From contig JASWHV010000016.1 in NCBI GenBank assembly GCA_030760725.1, positions 19,893,084 through 19,957,083 on the forward strand: a stretch of 64,000 bases of DNA, given 5' to 3'. The notes below the pieces were generated by a model that ran no database searches, was not told the origin of the DNA, and saw only the letters and a program-made list of their open reading frames with translations. Source of the stretch: Neostapfia colusana. Its lineage: Eukaryota; Streptophyta; Magnoliopsida; Poales; Poaceae. A program made the translations under genes and the position numbers. Positions 10,046 to 20,502 of this stretch are shown here, in pieces; positions within the stretch are counted from its first letter, which is position 1, and every line of letters begins with the position of its first letter.

Positions 10046-12829
10046 ATGGCTTCCAACTTGCTTCCGACGCGCCTCGTTCGCTCCTCCGAGCTCGGGCCAG
10101 TGCGCAGGCTGCTGGGCTGGCGCTCGGAAGAGCAGAAGCATCGGCTCCGCCGAGGATCTCTCCCCCTGGTCCTGGAAAAGGGGGAGATAGTCTTCTTCAC
10201 CGCTTATGCTCTGGCGGGGTTCGTTCCGCCGATTTCTTCCTTCTTCGTCACCCTGCTGGAGACATACGGTCTCCAGCTCCACCATCTCTCCCCCAACTCC
10301 TTCGCAATGGCGGCCGTTGTTGTCCACTTCTGCGAGATGTTCGTGGGGGTGCACGCCTCCGTGATGCTCTTCCGCCACTTCTTTGTGCTGCGGACGACTG
10401 GACGCGGCTCAAAGACTCAGATGGGGGCATATTACTTCCAGCATCGCTGCAAAGACCCCAAGGTTTCTGGATACCTCCTGCCCTTCAGCGCATCAAGGTG
10501 GGAGAACTGGAGGGAGAGCTGGGTGGTAGTGCAGACCGACGAGCACGATCGCCTATAACTCCCAACCGCCAGCCCGACCACCGATCACCGCTTCTGGGAG
10601 GAGATCCCTGAGCTGGAGCAGGAGTATACTCCGGTCTTGGAGCGGATCCTGTTCTTGGACAACGAGGGGCTGACGTCTCTAATGGTGCTGATGGATTTTT
10701 TCTCTTGCCGCATTGCTTCCTTGCAGCAACGCAGCCGCCCAGCGTGGTACTATACCGGTGAGCAGGACTGTACCAGGCTGGAGAGAGGCCCCGGCTCTGT
10801 CCCTTCCGACAAGGAGCTGGAGGAGATGGTGAGCAAGGTGAGCGGTGACTACATTGCCAGCGGCGTCCCCGCCTTTCCGCCTTCTGCCACCCCCCTCTTT
10901 TTGGAGCCTCAGAGGAGGTCAGAGCTCCTGCGGAAGATGCCGAATCTTGATGATATGGGGATTGCCGTTCGTCAGGTCGGGGATGCCTTCCGGGGTATCA
11001 CCATTCCAGGAACCGAGCACCCCGGATCAGGGCATGAGGCATCCGCTGCTGCCAATCCCTCCCCCAAAGCCGACGGAACCCAAGCCGCCGACAAAGGGAA
11101 AGGGAAAGAGCCGGCCCCCGGGCATTCAGAGAAGAAACGCGCTCGGTCTCCTCCGAGGGTGCCGCCTGTGCCAAGCCAGGGTGCCGGAGCTACTTTGCTT
11201 CCATCTCTCGGGGGTGCTGGTCCACCGGGTGGCGACCCGAAGAGGTCCCGAGTGTCCCCCCCCCCGGCGGGTCTCTCCCCAGACAGCTGCCATCCGGATC
11301 AGCCCAAGTATCTCACCATCTTCCCTCGAGCGGCGGGGCTCCCAGGACGGATGTTGGTGGGGCGGCGCCGACGAGCGCGCCGGAGGCCCAGGCGTCCCAC
11401 TCCGCGACCGTTCCAGCCGCTGGTCCTGGCAGTTCAGCTACAGCCCAGAGGCCAGTGCTGCAAGCTCGCTGGAGCGCTCATGCCGCCCAGTAAGTGTTAT
11501 CCTTTCTAACTTATAGGAGCAGAGCTCCTGCCTCTTCTCTTATTCTGAGGGCTTCTTCTTCTTTGCAGGGACCGACCGGCTGCCAGGGGCGGGCCTCTTA
11601 TCCGGCCGCCTTCAACCAGCAGGGGCTCCGCGCCTCGGCACCTGGGGACCGCGGCGACCCCCATAGCTCCCGAATCAGCGTGGGCAGTGGCCGCAGTGGC
11701 CGCATCTGCTCCTACCCGCCCTCCTTCACCAATCCAGAAGCCAGGTCTTGAGACCGGGAGGGCTGCTGTAGGCGTGCCTGCTGGCCCCCTGGCCTGCTTA
11801 GGACAGCGCCCCACCGTAGCTGCTGAGGCGCCGGCGCTCCCGCCAGCCTTGGACTCGTCCGGGGGGTCCAGAGGCGCAACTCCTGCTCCCCCTGCTCCGG
11901 TGCCCGTGTGGGACACCATGGAGCGTGCCCAGACCAGCACCCGGCAGCTCCAATCTGCCTTTGAGCAGGAGCGGAAGGCATTGGCCGGCGAGAGGGAACG
12001 CCTTCTCAGCTGGCAGCAGCGGGCCCGAGCGGACCTCGACTCAAGGCAGTCAAGGCTTGAGGCTATGAGTGCTCTGCTTAGCACCCAGAAGAAGGCCATT
12101 AGCCGCTTGGAGTTAGAGGCCCAACGGGTTCGTGCCTCCTGCCGCGAGGCTCTGGCCAAAGCTGAAGCCAAAGCCAAGGATTGTTCCACCGCCGCGGAGG
12201 AGTTGCAGCTGCAGGTAGCCCGTCGGGAACACGCCGTTGCTGAGCGGGAACGTGCTGCTGCGGCCGAGGAGGAGAAGACCACCGCTCGGCTGAGGGTCAA
12301 GGTGGAGGAGCTAAGAGCTCGGACTGAGGAGCTGGAGCTCCGTGAGTCGGCTGTCGCCGCGAGGGAGGAACAGTCTTCCAAGGAGCTTCAGGCGGCGATG
12401 GATCGCGAGCTAGCGGCTCGCCAAGAGGTAGGGAGGCTCCAGTCCTTGCGGACTGCCGAGGCCCAGATGGTCTGGTGCTTCATTGCTAAGGCGGGATCCG
12501 CCTTGGCTCCTCTTGGTTTTAGCCCTGTGCAGGTGGAGACCCCAGCACGGCCGGTGTCCGAAGCGGTCCCAGCCCTTGAGTCTCTCGGCGACGAGCTAGG
12601 TCGGCTCGAATCAGTGATCGCCGACGAGCTGGAAGCGGAAGGTCGGGGCCTTGCGAAGGAGGTTGCGATGCACGTTCTGTCGTGCTTTGTTAGCCGAGAC
12701 CCTTCCTTTTCTCTGGGGCCGGTCCGTTTAGGACCCATCACCGACCGGGAGGAAGCTGCCAGGGCCGAAGTCGAGGACTTAGCTGCCCTTGTGGCCTCTA
12801 GGTTTCATCGGGAGTCCGGGGACCCCTAA
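10046..12829 (+). pseudogene. Long-form antisense aORF of B (gypsy-type transposon domain plus coiled coil)
   Basis: The start is MASNLLPT at 10046, matching the MASN start of the short copies. The N-terminal 170 residues (FFTAYALAGFVPPIS, then a segment with VVVHFCEMFVG) resemble the plant domain annotated as 'putative gypsy type transposon' (PF04195 as I recall it). An in-frame TAA at 10556-10558 interrupts it, and the same frame then continues from 10637. A basic EKKRARSPP patch follows near 11130. The reading frame must change between about 11230 and 11340 to reach a segment matching LQARWSAHAAQ. A probable intron (11490-11568) then leads to a coiled coil (about 11920-12470) and the conserved C-terminal domain (GSALAPLGF, DELEAEGRG, end HRESGDP). 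This copy is broken. Its function is unknown and it is antisense to gag. Confidence 0.75.
11490..11568 (+). other. Probable 79-bp intron in the long aORF
   Basis: The donor is GTAAGT at 11490 and the acceptor is CTTCTTCTTCTTTGCAG ending at 11568. Joining the flanks completes a Gln codon (CA+G) and links the frame reading RWSAHAA to the open frame beginning DRPAARGG. In the short aORF copies the equivalent stretch (RWSVRAS then RPSPTGG) is continuous, with nothing between. The splice signals and frame agreement are seen in the sequence. That the intron is used is inference. Confidence 0.6.
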
Positions 12830-13084
12830 GCATCTGCCCTCGTGTCCACAAGGCCCTGTACTTCCTTTTTTATTTTTGTTGAGTCTGTAGCCCAGCTCGT
12901 GGAGCCTTTGTATGGACAGACTCTTGTTTCTTTCCGTGTCTGCATGCCCTAGTCTTCTTCTTGGCCTTTCCTGACCGAGCCCTTAGCTCCGCAAGGACTC
13001 GGGGGCCTTGACCGATCTCGAAGCTCTGCATAGACACCTTGTCCGGGTCCCCACTGTATAGTAAGGGTTTCGGAGGTCTCCAGG
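12830..13084. other. Non-coding stretch after the long aORF
   Basis: T-rich sequence follows the aORF stop (TTCCTTTTTTATTTTTGTTG near 12860) and could be a 3' UTR. I see no gene. Confidence 0.4.
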
Positions 13085-13320
13085 ACCCGCCTTACGAGAC
13101 CGGAGGGGGGTCCGAGCCTGTTGGCCACGTGGCGGGCCCGGAGCTCCCGCCTGAGAGGAGGTCCGGGCTTGCAGGGCATGTGGAGGCCCCGGGCCTCCCC
13201 CTCGCAGAGGGAGGAGGTCCGACTTCTGTAGACCACGCGGCGGCCCCGGAGCTCCCCTCAAAAAGGTGGGAGGTCCGGCCCCGCTGGACACGTGGGGCCT
13301 TCGGACCTCGCCCCTGTGAG
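13085..13320 (-). repeat. Internal CACGTG array of B
   Basis: Units here carry CCACGTGGCGG, CATGTGGAGG, CCACGCGGCGG and CACGTGGGGCC cores flanked by GGAGGTCCG and CGGAGCTCCC. The position matches the internal arrays of element 1, D and G. Some cores have decayed from CACGTG. Confidence 0.7.
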
Positions 13321-13655
13321 GGCTAGCCCTTTTGATCTTACCTTGGGGTTTTCAGCCTACCGCGATCCCGTAGCGGCCCCCTGGTAGGTGCGTTCTATTG
13401 GGTGGATGCGCCTACCATACTCCTGCGGGGAGCTGAGGCTGAGAAGTCCTGCACACAAGTAAGGAAAAAGTAATTCTCCTTGGGGGCTCCCCCCCCTCTA
13501 TTCCTTAGTCGTATCTGCAGCAAATTCTGACTAAAGATGAGAATGGGAAGAGGGAGTTGAACGCATAGTGAGCACGCGTTAGTTGGGTAATCATAAAAAC
13601 TTATTAAGTAAATTAAATGAGTACCAAAGTAGAGCAACGTAGGGTAGGTTTCTTT
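13321..13655. other. Non-coding stretch in B between array and integrase end
   Basis: It matches the non-coding region of sister copies in reverse (GGAAAAAGTAATTCTCCTTGGGG near 13465). I see no gene. Confidence 0.5.
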
Positions 13656-14406
13656 TCATATAAATTTCCATACGGGGGAAGGCGAGCCACGTATGTAGGC
13701 CACGACCCACCTCAAGGGAAGCAAGACTCTACGCGCTTGGGGTCGGAACCAGGCGAAGCTGAACGTAGTCCTGGACCGTCCCCTGAGGCTTAGTTGCTCC
13801 AAGCCCTGTTCACGGACTTTTATGGAAATTACTACAAAAAGAAAGGCCTGCCCTATTGTTGCTCTAGGGGTAGAACTTACAGCGGTGTTCCGTGTTCCGA
13901 AGGTTCGGGAGCGGGTCCCTGTCTTCGGTTCTGGGGAATGGTCCCAGACCCGAGATGTCCAGCCCCAGTACGGCAAATGGCCATGTGGGCTGGATCATCT
14001 GTACCGTCCAAGACGGTGTATGGATCTGCTTGGCGTGGAACAGGCACGCTTAGCAGCTCTCGACCAGCTCGATGGCATCCTGGAGTGTTGCCGGCTAGTA
14101 GAAGCCATGCCGAAAGGCTTTACCGACAAGCGTGCGTGAGGAAGAATGACTCCCACATTCGCCTCCATGGATCTCAGCGAACAAGTCGCAGCCTTCCCCC
14201 TGGGTTATGCACCGCAATAGGATGTGGTTGGCGCAACGTCGGTAGAGATCCCCCTCTACCGCCATGTGTCTCTTAGCCACACGCGCAATCCGTTCAGCGG
14301 ATACACGTTCATCAGGGAGGATATTGTCTTTCAAGCAGTCCCGGACCTCCGTGATCCATGCATCGGGTCTGACTTGAGCATCTGGATCTTGGGCGCTGGG
14401 TTGCAC
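13656..14406 (-). pseudogene. Integrase scraps of B (zinc finger, start of core, C-terminus)
   Basis: The frame from 14406 gives the integrase HHCC-side region (EGDLYRRCANHILLRC, then EIHGGECGSHSSSRTLVGKA) followed by stop codons. Further on, in shifting frames, come TWPFAVLGLDISG, where the first catalytic Asp would lie, and then directly a C-terminal piece with DPLPNLRNTEH. The rest of the catalytic core, including the second Asp and the Glu, is deleted. It cannot be functional. Confidence 0.75.
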
Positions 14407-14609
14407 GGAGTCCCCAGTGACGCTTATGATCCTTGGCGGCGCTCATGGCCGCCGGGACCGCCAGCTTCGAGGTGCTGGTCTAGCCCCCTTCGCCCGGCTC
14501 GGCGGGCCGGGCTGTGGGTCGCGGCAACGTCCTCTCGATGCCCCCTCCAGGCACAGTGGCTCCGGTGGCAGTGGGGGCCCTCGTTGAAAGGTCGTCAGCT
14601 GCGGCCTTG

Positions 14610-14858
14610 CTAGCGCGCGGTACGTGGTGCAGGTCCAAGACGAGGGGGTCTGTCTCCGCTGTCTTGGTTGTTAACCAGACTGGGGATTGCCCTGAGCCAA
14701 CGACTAGCGAGAAGGATGGGCACTCCATACTTTGCTATGTTGTTGGTTGCCTTGGAATTGAAACGCGCCACATACCCAGACTGCTCCCCCGATGGCGTGA
14801 GGAACAATACGCTAGCATCGGCCCCCTGCTTTCGCAAGGAGCCGTTGACGAACATCAT
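14610..14858 (-). pseudogene. RNase H scrap of B
   Basis: The translated frame contains VNGSLRKQGADASVLFLTP and later KATNNIAKYG, matching the start of the Tat RNase H domain (usually FDGS...ATNNIAEYEA). The first catalytic Asp position reads Asn (VNGS). An adjoining minus-strand frame at 14480-14728 continues the domain (LDLHHVPRAS), so there is a frameshift. Confidence 0.65.
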
Positions 14859-15650
14859 TCAATAAGGCCTGGTGAAGGTCTGGGCTCAGGGTACTGTTTC
14901 ATCGTCTCCGTGGCCCCCTGAGCGTGCGTCTACTTCAGCCATAAGTGAACTAATGCTTTGTTAATGTCTGTATGACGGGAAAGGGAACCTAGATCAAACT
15001 TCAGTAGTTCCTCCGCCCATTTGGCGGCATCGCCCACCGCGTGGAGCTGTGGGGGGTAGCTTTTAGCCTAGGGGGATCGCTGGGTGCCCGACACTCGGGG
15101 GTCCTCAGGCTGCTTTGGACCTCGCGGGAAGCTCCGCTGACGTCCCGGGAGCTCCGGGAGGTCCTGCTGGTCCTCCGGGAGGTTGTGTCGGGGGTCCGAG
15201 GTCTGGTCTTCTGGTGCTTGCTTCTCGGTAGCGAAACAGGTTACTGTGGTATGGGGTTAAAGCTATTGCGCGAAGACCGGAAATTTGCGGGACCCCTAGC
15301 TATGCTGAGTCGGTTTACGCCAGGATTAGCAGGTAAAGGGCGCCCTCCAACTACTTCAGACCCAGGGGTCTGATGGGAGTCCTAGCAAGCGTTTGGGAAG
15401 CGCAGCATATCACAGCCTGGTATCGAGTCTACTATTTGCTCTGTCATAGGAAGAAAAAATAGGTCTTTAGGGCATGCCTTATTGAGACTGGTGTAGTGGA
15501 TGCGCTTCCGGAGCTTCTCGCTGGCCTTCGGGATAATAACACGGTTTGCCAAGCGCCGGGAGCGGTGGACTCTCCATCTTGTCGGACGGCTGGACGTCGG
15601 GAAAGACCTTTATGTAGTGCTCCATCACCTCCTTAGGGATCTCTGGCCTC
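14859..15650 (-). pseudogene. Degenerate and rearranged RT region of B
   Basis: At 15420-15600, in minus orientation, the sequence matches the RT N-terminal fingers of copy F (IHYTSLNKACPKD, then QIVDSIPGCDMLRF). About 15250-15350 matches the end of RT of copy F, but in plus orientation. About 15041-15230, minus again, matches the repetitive GAGGTCC-rich linker of F. The palm with the catalytic Asp pair is missing. Confidence 0.7.
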
Positions 15651-15711
15651 GGTGATGGCTGTCATGCAGCACATCGACCTCATGCCGGAGGGGGGCAACG
15701 AGCGTGCCTTC

Positions 15712-16536
15712 CTATATGCTACCCAGGCCCCCGGCTACCCGGGTGGTCTGGGTGGCATCGGCGCTGATTCGGACGAGCCTTGTGGGGACGTCGTCCTCAT
15801 CAAGGGGTTGCACGCGGGGTGCGGTGGTAGGGGCACGATGGCGTGCACTTAGGTGGAGCTGGTTTGGTTCTGTACTGCTGAGGGCTGGCGCTCTAGTTGC
15901 TGTAAGCGCCTGAAGCCTTTCCAAGGCTAATACTGCGGCAGCACAGTCTCCACAGTCCTTGAGGACGTCTCTTGGTGTAGGCATCTTCAGGACAAGATAG
16001 CCGTAGTGGGCTACTGCCATGAATCGGTACAGGGCTGGCCTACCGATCATGGCAATCTCAGCCACGTCGAACAGAATGTACTCCGTCCGGTAGCTGTCCG
16101 GTGCCCCAAAGGTCACCGGGAGGCTGATGCGGCCGTAGGGAACGACCTGTCCCGGCCCTACCCCTGAGAACGGGCTTGATGGGGCGAGCTTGGCCATCGG
16201 GATATGCAGCTTCTGGAAGGCTGCGTGACTGATGAGGTTCAGTCCAGCCCCACCATCCACCAAAACGTGGTACATCTTCACGTTGGCGATGGTAAGGGCC
16301 ACCACGAGCGGTAGTTGGCCGGCCCCAGCCATGTTCCTGGGGCAGTCGGTGTCATCGAAGCTGATGGGGGTTCCCATCCACCTGAGGTGCGGTACTGCAC
16401 CTGGGAGGGGAGCCACCGATGCTACCGCTCGGCGCAAGGCCTTAGCCATGCTTCTGGACAGGGGGGTCAGCGGACCCACCGAAGATGTCACAGGGCATCT
16501 TCCAGTGCTCGTCGTCACTGGAGATGGAGCTCCCAT
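15712..16536 (-). CDS. Retropepsin-like protease domain of B
   Basis: A 274-residue open frame carries the Tat-type aspartic protease. WMGTPISFD is followed by VLVDGGAGLNLIS, with the active-site Asp in a D-G-G-A setting, and then by IGRPALYRFMAVAHYGYL. Compared with copy F a short stretch before IGRPAL is lost (VAEIAMIGRP against VAEIDLPFNAIIGRP). The tail reads VSADATQTTR-like into the start of RT. The frame upstream towards gag is broken, so it would not be made as a polyprotein here. Confidence 0.75.
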   Translation of the reverse strand: MGAPSPVTTSTGRCPVTSSVGPLTPLSRSMAKALRRAVASVAPLPGAVPHLRWMGTPISFDDTDCPRNMAGAGQLPLVVALTIANVKMYHVLVDGGAGLNLISHAAFQKLHIPMAKLAPSSPFSGVGPGQVVPYGRISLPVTFGAPDSYRTEYILFDVAEIAMIGRPALYRFMAVAHYGYLVLKMPTPRDVLKDCGDCAAAVLALERLQALTATRAPALSSTEPNQLHLSARHRAPTTAPRVQPLDEDDVPTRLVRISADATQTTRVAGGLGSI

Positions 16537-17776
16537 GATTGCGCACTGCCTTTGCGGTGCGCCGGAGCTCCTGGAAATCCACCTGGCGGTCGTCGCCGTC
16601 TCGGGCCTCGACCTTCTGGTTGCCCTCCCTTACTATTGGATGGGGCATCAGCTAGGGGCTGCTTCCCCTTCCGGAAGCGCCCCGCGAGCTTCTGGATTTC
16701 CTGGCCTCTGGAGGAATTCCGCCGGGTTGATGCTGCCGTCGTACTTCTCAGGCAAGAGCGGCCAAAACTTGCGCGGCCATTCTGTGAAGCGATGGCGGGG
16801 GGCGAGGGCCGCTCACCCTGCTTCTGTCGCCGCAGGTTCAGATGCCGCGAATGCTTGGTTCGCGCTGAGCACCGCATGCTCCGGCCGCCACACGTAGGAC
16901 ATACGACTGTGGCATATTGAGTAGCAGCGCTCTTCGCTGCGGCTAGCGCACCCTCACTAGGTACACCCAGCGCTACTGAAAACCTGACGCTGGTCGGAGC
17001 CTGCATTGCCGGGGTCGGCGCTGCCAGAGCCGGTTGCTGGCTCCCAGTGCAGGTATCGGCGCCGCGAACGCCTGGTTCTCCGCTGGCACAGTATGTCCCG
17101 GTATGGGCAAGGCCGCTCTATAGACCGGGGACGCCGTTCGCAGGGCATATGGTTGTGGCATATGCTGCACGATGTATGCCTGGGGCAGAGCTCGCGTAGC
17201 GAAGATCTGTCCTTCAGGCTGGGTCGAGGCCGACGTCATGTTGTCGCCAGCCTCTTGAGTGCGACGCCCTTCTTGACGTCGCTCGAGGAACACTCGGGCA
17301 TCTTGGCCTAAGCGACACTGTTCCAGCTCTGTCCTCAGGTCCATCGACAGAAGCTTAGTGGAGCTGGAACTTCCCCGTCTGGCCGTCAACCGTTGGCGTG
17401 CGCGTCAGCGACGCAGCTGGTTGGTCGGAGCGTCATCCCCGCCGAAGTCAATGGTTTGCGACGGCGACGACAAGACGGTTTACCTTGGGAATCCACTGCT
17501 GGGTCGCCGCCTGAGGCGCGTCCCCAGCAGGCGGATTGCGCAGTAGCGCCCTTGCGGAGGCTAGCGCACCCCCACCGGGTACGCCCGGTGCTACTGAAGG
17601 CCTGACGCTGGATGGAGCCTGCATTGCCGGGGTCGGCGCTGCCAGAGCCGGTTGCTGGCTCCCAGCTTGCCTCGTCACACTCCGTCCTGAGTGTGTCACC
17701 ATGTACTCTCCCCTGTGGTCACGGTTCGCCGTGACCACGGAGAGGGAGAGTTTGCCGCTGAAGGAAGCTTGGTCAT
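16537..17776 (-). pseudogene. gag: Broken gag of B
   Basis: The gag start ATG lies at 17776, but the frame shifts almost at once. Segments at 17448-17738 (THSGRSVTRQAGSQQP), 16973-17389 (FLERRQEGRRTQEAG) and around 16515-17006 are recognisable. A second copy of the early segment (MQAPTSVRFSVALG) appears after the first, followed directly by the pre-knuckle segment (IQKLAGRFRKGKQ). The central gag domain is therefore mostly deleted and an N-terminal piece duplicated. Confidence 0.75.
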
Positions 17777-17833
17777 CTTCGTCGGCGGAAACTCGTCGCG
17801 CTAGGGGAAAAGCCCCCTACCTGGCGCGCCAAA

Positions 17834-18930
17834 TGTCGAAGTGTGCGATCGACACTTCCCCCGGGCCTGCACTGGGCAGCCCGCGGAGGTTCTTTTTTCG
17901 GAGGGGCTAGTTCCTAGCGGAGAGCTTGCGCAGATGGACGAGTTAGTGAGAGCTTGACACGGGGAGTTTTACGTGGTTCAGGCCGCCGGAGCGTAAAACC
18001 CTACGTCCAAGGCGAGCTATGGAGCTCACTGTATTGCTTGCTGCCCAGGGCCGGGGGCCTGAGCTTGGAGGTGAGTTACAGCTTGAGAGTGTATGGCTAG
18101 CGTATGAGCTACAGAATGCGAACCCTTGCTATCGACGCCTGCCCGAGCCTTTTATAGTCCAAGACTCGGGCGGCTTACAAGGGGAGCCGGGACCCGACAG
18201 GTGGTCCCGGGAAGATTGCTTGTTATCTACCGTATCTGTAGTTACGCCGGTAGCTGCCTCTGGTCGAAGGCTTCTGAGTCTTCTTCTTGCCGCCCTGCCC
18301 ATGCCGCGTGCTAGTCGTAGTGGTTGATGACGGCGCAGGCGGCATGGGGTGTCTTGTCGCAGCGTTTATTGGCTGGCAGGTTCTGACACCGCGCGCCAGT
18401 CTGTGATGTGACTGGGCGCAACGGCACCTGACAGATGCGTGCTCCGCGTTTCCGCGTCTTGGGAAGACACGGGCCTTGAATACCTTGTACGGGCAAGGTG
18501 AGGAGCGCCTTTACGCCCGCCACCTACCGCTCGGGGGCAGGCAGCACCGTTCTTCTGGCCACGTGGCGGGTCCGGAGCCCTTCTCTGAGGTGAGAAGGGT
18601 CCGGCCTGCGGGGCACGTGGAGCCTCCGGACCTCTCCCCGCGGAGGGGGAGGTCCGGCCTCTGTATGCCACGTGGCGGGCCCGGAGCTCTCTTCTGCGGA
18701 GAGGGAGGTCCGGCCCCGCTGGACGCGTGGCGTCTTCGGACCTCTCTCCCGCGGAGGGGGAGGTCCGGCTTCTGTATGCCACGTGGCGGGCCCGGAGCTC
18801 TCCTCTGAGGAGAGGGAGGTCCGGCCCCGCCGGACGCGTGGCGCCTTCGGAGCTCTCCCTGCGGAGAAGGGCGAGTACCTTAGGCATTTTACCCTGTGCG
18901 CGGGGGTACCCCATATCTCAGGTACCGACA
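17834..18930 (-). repeat. 5' LTR of B
   Basis: The 1097-bp LTR is identical in length to 8458-9554, with scattered substitutions. The PBS lies just left of it (17814-17831). The CACGTG array is at about 18556-18875. Confidence 0.92.
18150..18156 (-). promoter_or_regulatory. TATA box of B 5' LTR
   Basis: TTTTATA on the plus strand lies at the conserved LTR position. This is the promoter expected to drive B's genomic RNA. Confidence 0.7.
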
Positions 18931-18935
18931 GGTAC
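18931..18935. other. Target-site duplication GGTAC, right of B
   Basis: It is the partner of 8453-8457. The sequence on from here (GGAACCAGGCAAAGCGG) continues copy C where the left fragment stopped. Confidence 0.9.
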
Positions 18936-19476
18936 GGAACCAGGCAAAGCGGTTGTACTCCCCTGGACCTCCGGAGGGCAGGATGCGCACACTTTGGGCA
19001 CAGAGCCAGCTAAGCGGGATACGCATCCTGGACCCCCCATGCACGGCGCAGGTCTTTCCTGGAGGTGACCAACTGGCACCGCAACACCTGACTGGGGGAG
19101 GCCCGAGAGATCCACTTGGCCATCAGCAGGTGCTTCAAGCGCAGCCGCCTTCGGTAGGATAGCAAATGCTTACTATGGATGAGCGCGGGAGAGAGGGAGC
19201 TAGATGTATGATGAACATACATAGAGAGTGCGATCATAAAAATTCATGCGTAATTTAAATGAGCACATGAGAGAGAGAGCGAAGTACAACAGGTTTCTGT
19301 GTTAATGCCCATAGGTGGAAGTCAGGCTGTACATGGAGGCAATGACCCGCCTCGTCAAGAAGGGAAGCAAGACTCTACGCGCTTAGGGTCGGAACCAGGC
19401 TAAGCTGGATGTAGTCCAGGACCGTCCCTTGAGACTTAGCTGCCCCAAGCGCTGTTCCTAGACTCTATGGGATTTA
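18936..19476. other. Copy C non-coding region after integrase relic
   Basis: It is the reverse complement of the same interval in copies D and G. I see no ORF or array here. Confidence 0.6.
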
Positions 19477-19760
19477 TTACAGAAGGGAATGACCCTGTTC
19501 TACTAATGCTTGGGGGGTAGGACTTACAGTGTTGTTCCATGCCAACGGTTTTGGGAACGGATCCCACACTCGGTTGAAAGGCATGTGCACTTGGGGCAGC
19601 AGCTTTCGTGACCCTGAAGGGACCTTCCTGGCTGGGGGAGAGTTTATAGGTCCTTCGCAGGAAAGTGCGTGCCGCGGCACCAGGTTGCCTTCCTGCAGGT
19701 CCCTGGCGCGTTTGGTCCTTTGGCGGTAGTGCTAGAGCAGCAGCCGAGACCGTGCGTTGT
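19477..19760 (-). pseudogene. Integrase C-terminal relic of C
   Basis: The frame at 19477-19680 reads EGPINSPPARKVPSGSRKL followed by VWDPFPKPLAWN, the family's integrase end. The upstream Tyr/Arg-rich segment is in another frame. There is no catalytic core. Confidence 0.7.
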
Positions 19761-19791
19761 GGGGTGTCACCTGCAGCCGAGCCTCGTCGAC

Positions 19792-20429
19792 GAGGTTGTC
19801 ATCTTCATGCTGGATCAGGTCCTGCGCGGCTTCTCCTGGGCGCCCCGGGGAGCTCTCCCCTTCTGGCTAAGGCCTTCAAGGGGTAGGAGGACCCGGACTC
19901 TTCTTGGGAGACCCAAGGCGTCTTCCCCTTCTGGAAAGGCCTTCAAGGGGTTGACAGACCCTGGGCGGCCCCCAGGAGGTACGACCGAGGCACGGAGGCA
20001 TGCACTCGGGTGGAGCTGGCCCGGTTCTGCACCCTCGGGGCTGGTGCTTGGGCTGCTGTGACTACTTGGAGCTCCTCCAAGGTTGATATCGCAGCAGTGC
20101 AGTCTCCACTGAGGTTATCATCTTCACGCTGGATCAGGTCCTGCGCGGCTTCTCCTGGGCGGCCCGGGGTTCCCTCCCCTTCTGGCTAAGGCCTTCAAGG
20201 GGTAGGAGAATCCGGACTCTTCTTGGGAGACCCAAGGCGCCCTCCCCTTCTGACATGGCCTTCAAGGGGTTGACAGACCCTGGGCGGCGCCCAGGAGGTA
20301 CGACCGAGGTACGGGGGCGTGCACTCGGGTGGAGCTGGCCCGGTTCTGCACCATTGTGATTGGTGCTTGGGCTGCTGCGACTACTTGGAGCTTCTCCAAG
20401 GTTGACGCCGCAGCAGTGCAGCCTCCACT
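19792..20429. repeat. 319-bp tandem duplication of protease-tail/hinge in C
   Basis: Unit 1 is 19792-20110 and unit 2 is 20111-20429. Both start GAGGTT(G/A)TCATCTTCA and include GGATCAGGTCCTGCGCGGC and the CCTTCAAGGGGT motifs. The second copy differs by scattered changes. Copies D, E and G have one unit. Confidence 0.8.
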
Positions 20430-20502
20430 GACTTTTCGGGGTATCCACAGTCGGCTACCGCCCCGGCCCGTCACCATCGGAGCTGGAGTCCTCACCATTG
20501 TG

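Larger units (their letters stand above)
8458..18930 (-). mobile_element. Element B: long-form Tat/Retand-like element, complete ends, pol destroyed
   Basis: The element is 10.5 kb, flanked by TSD GGTAC, with 1097-bp LTRs at both ends (8458-9554 and 17834-18930). In minus orientation it reads PBS (17814-17831), broken gag, broken protease, RT scraps, RNase H scrap, integrase zinc-finger scrap, CACGTG array and the long antisense aORF (plus strand, 10046-12829). It is inserted in copy C. The LTRs look very similar but the coding region is heavily decayed and rearranged, so it probably moved in trans. Confidence 0.88.
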
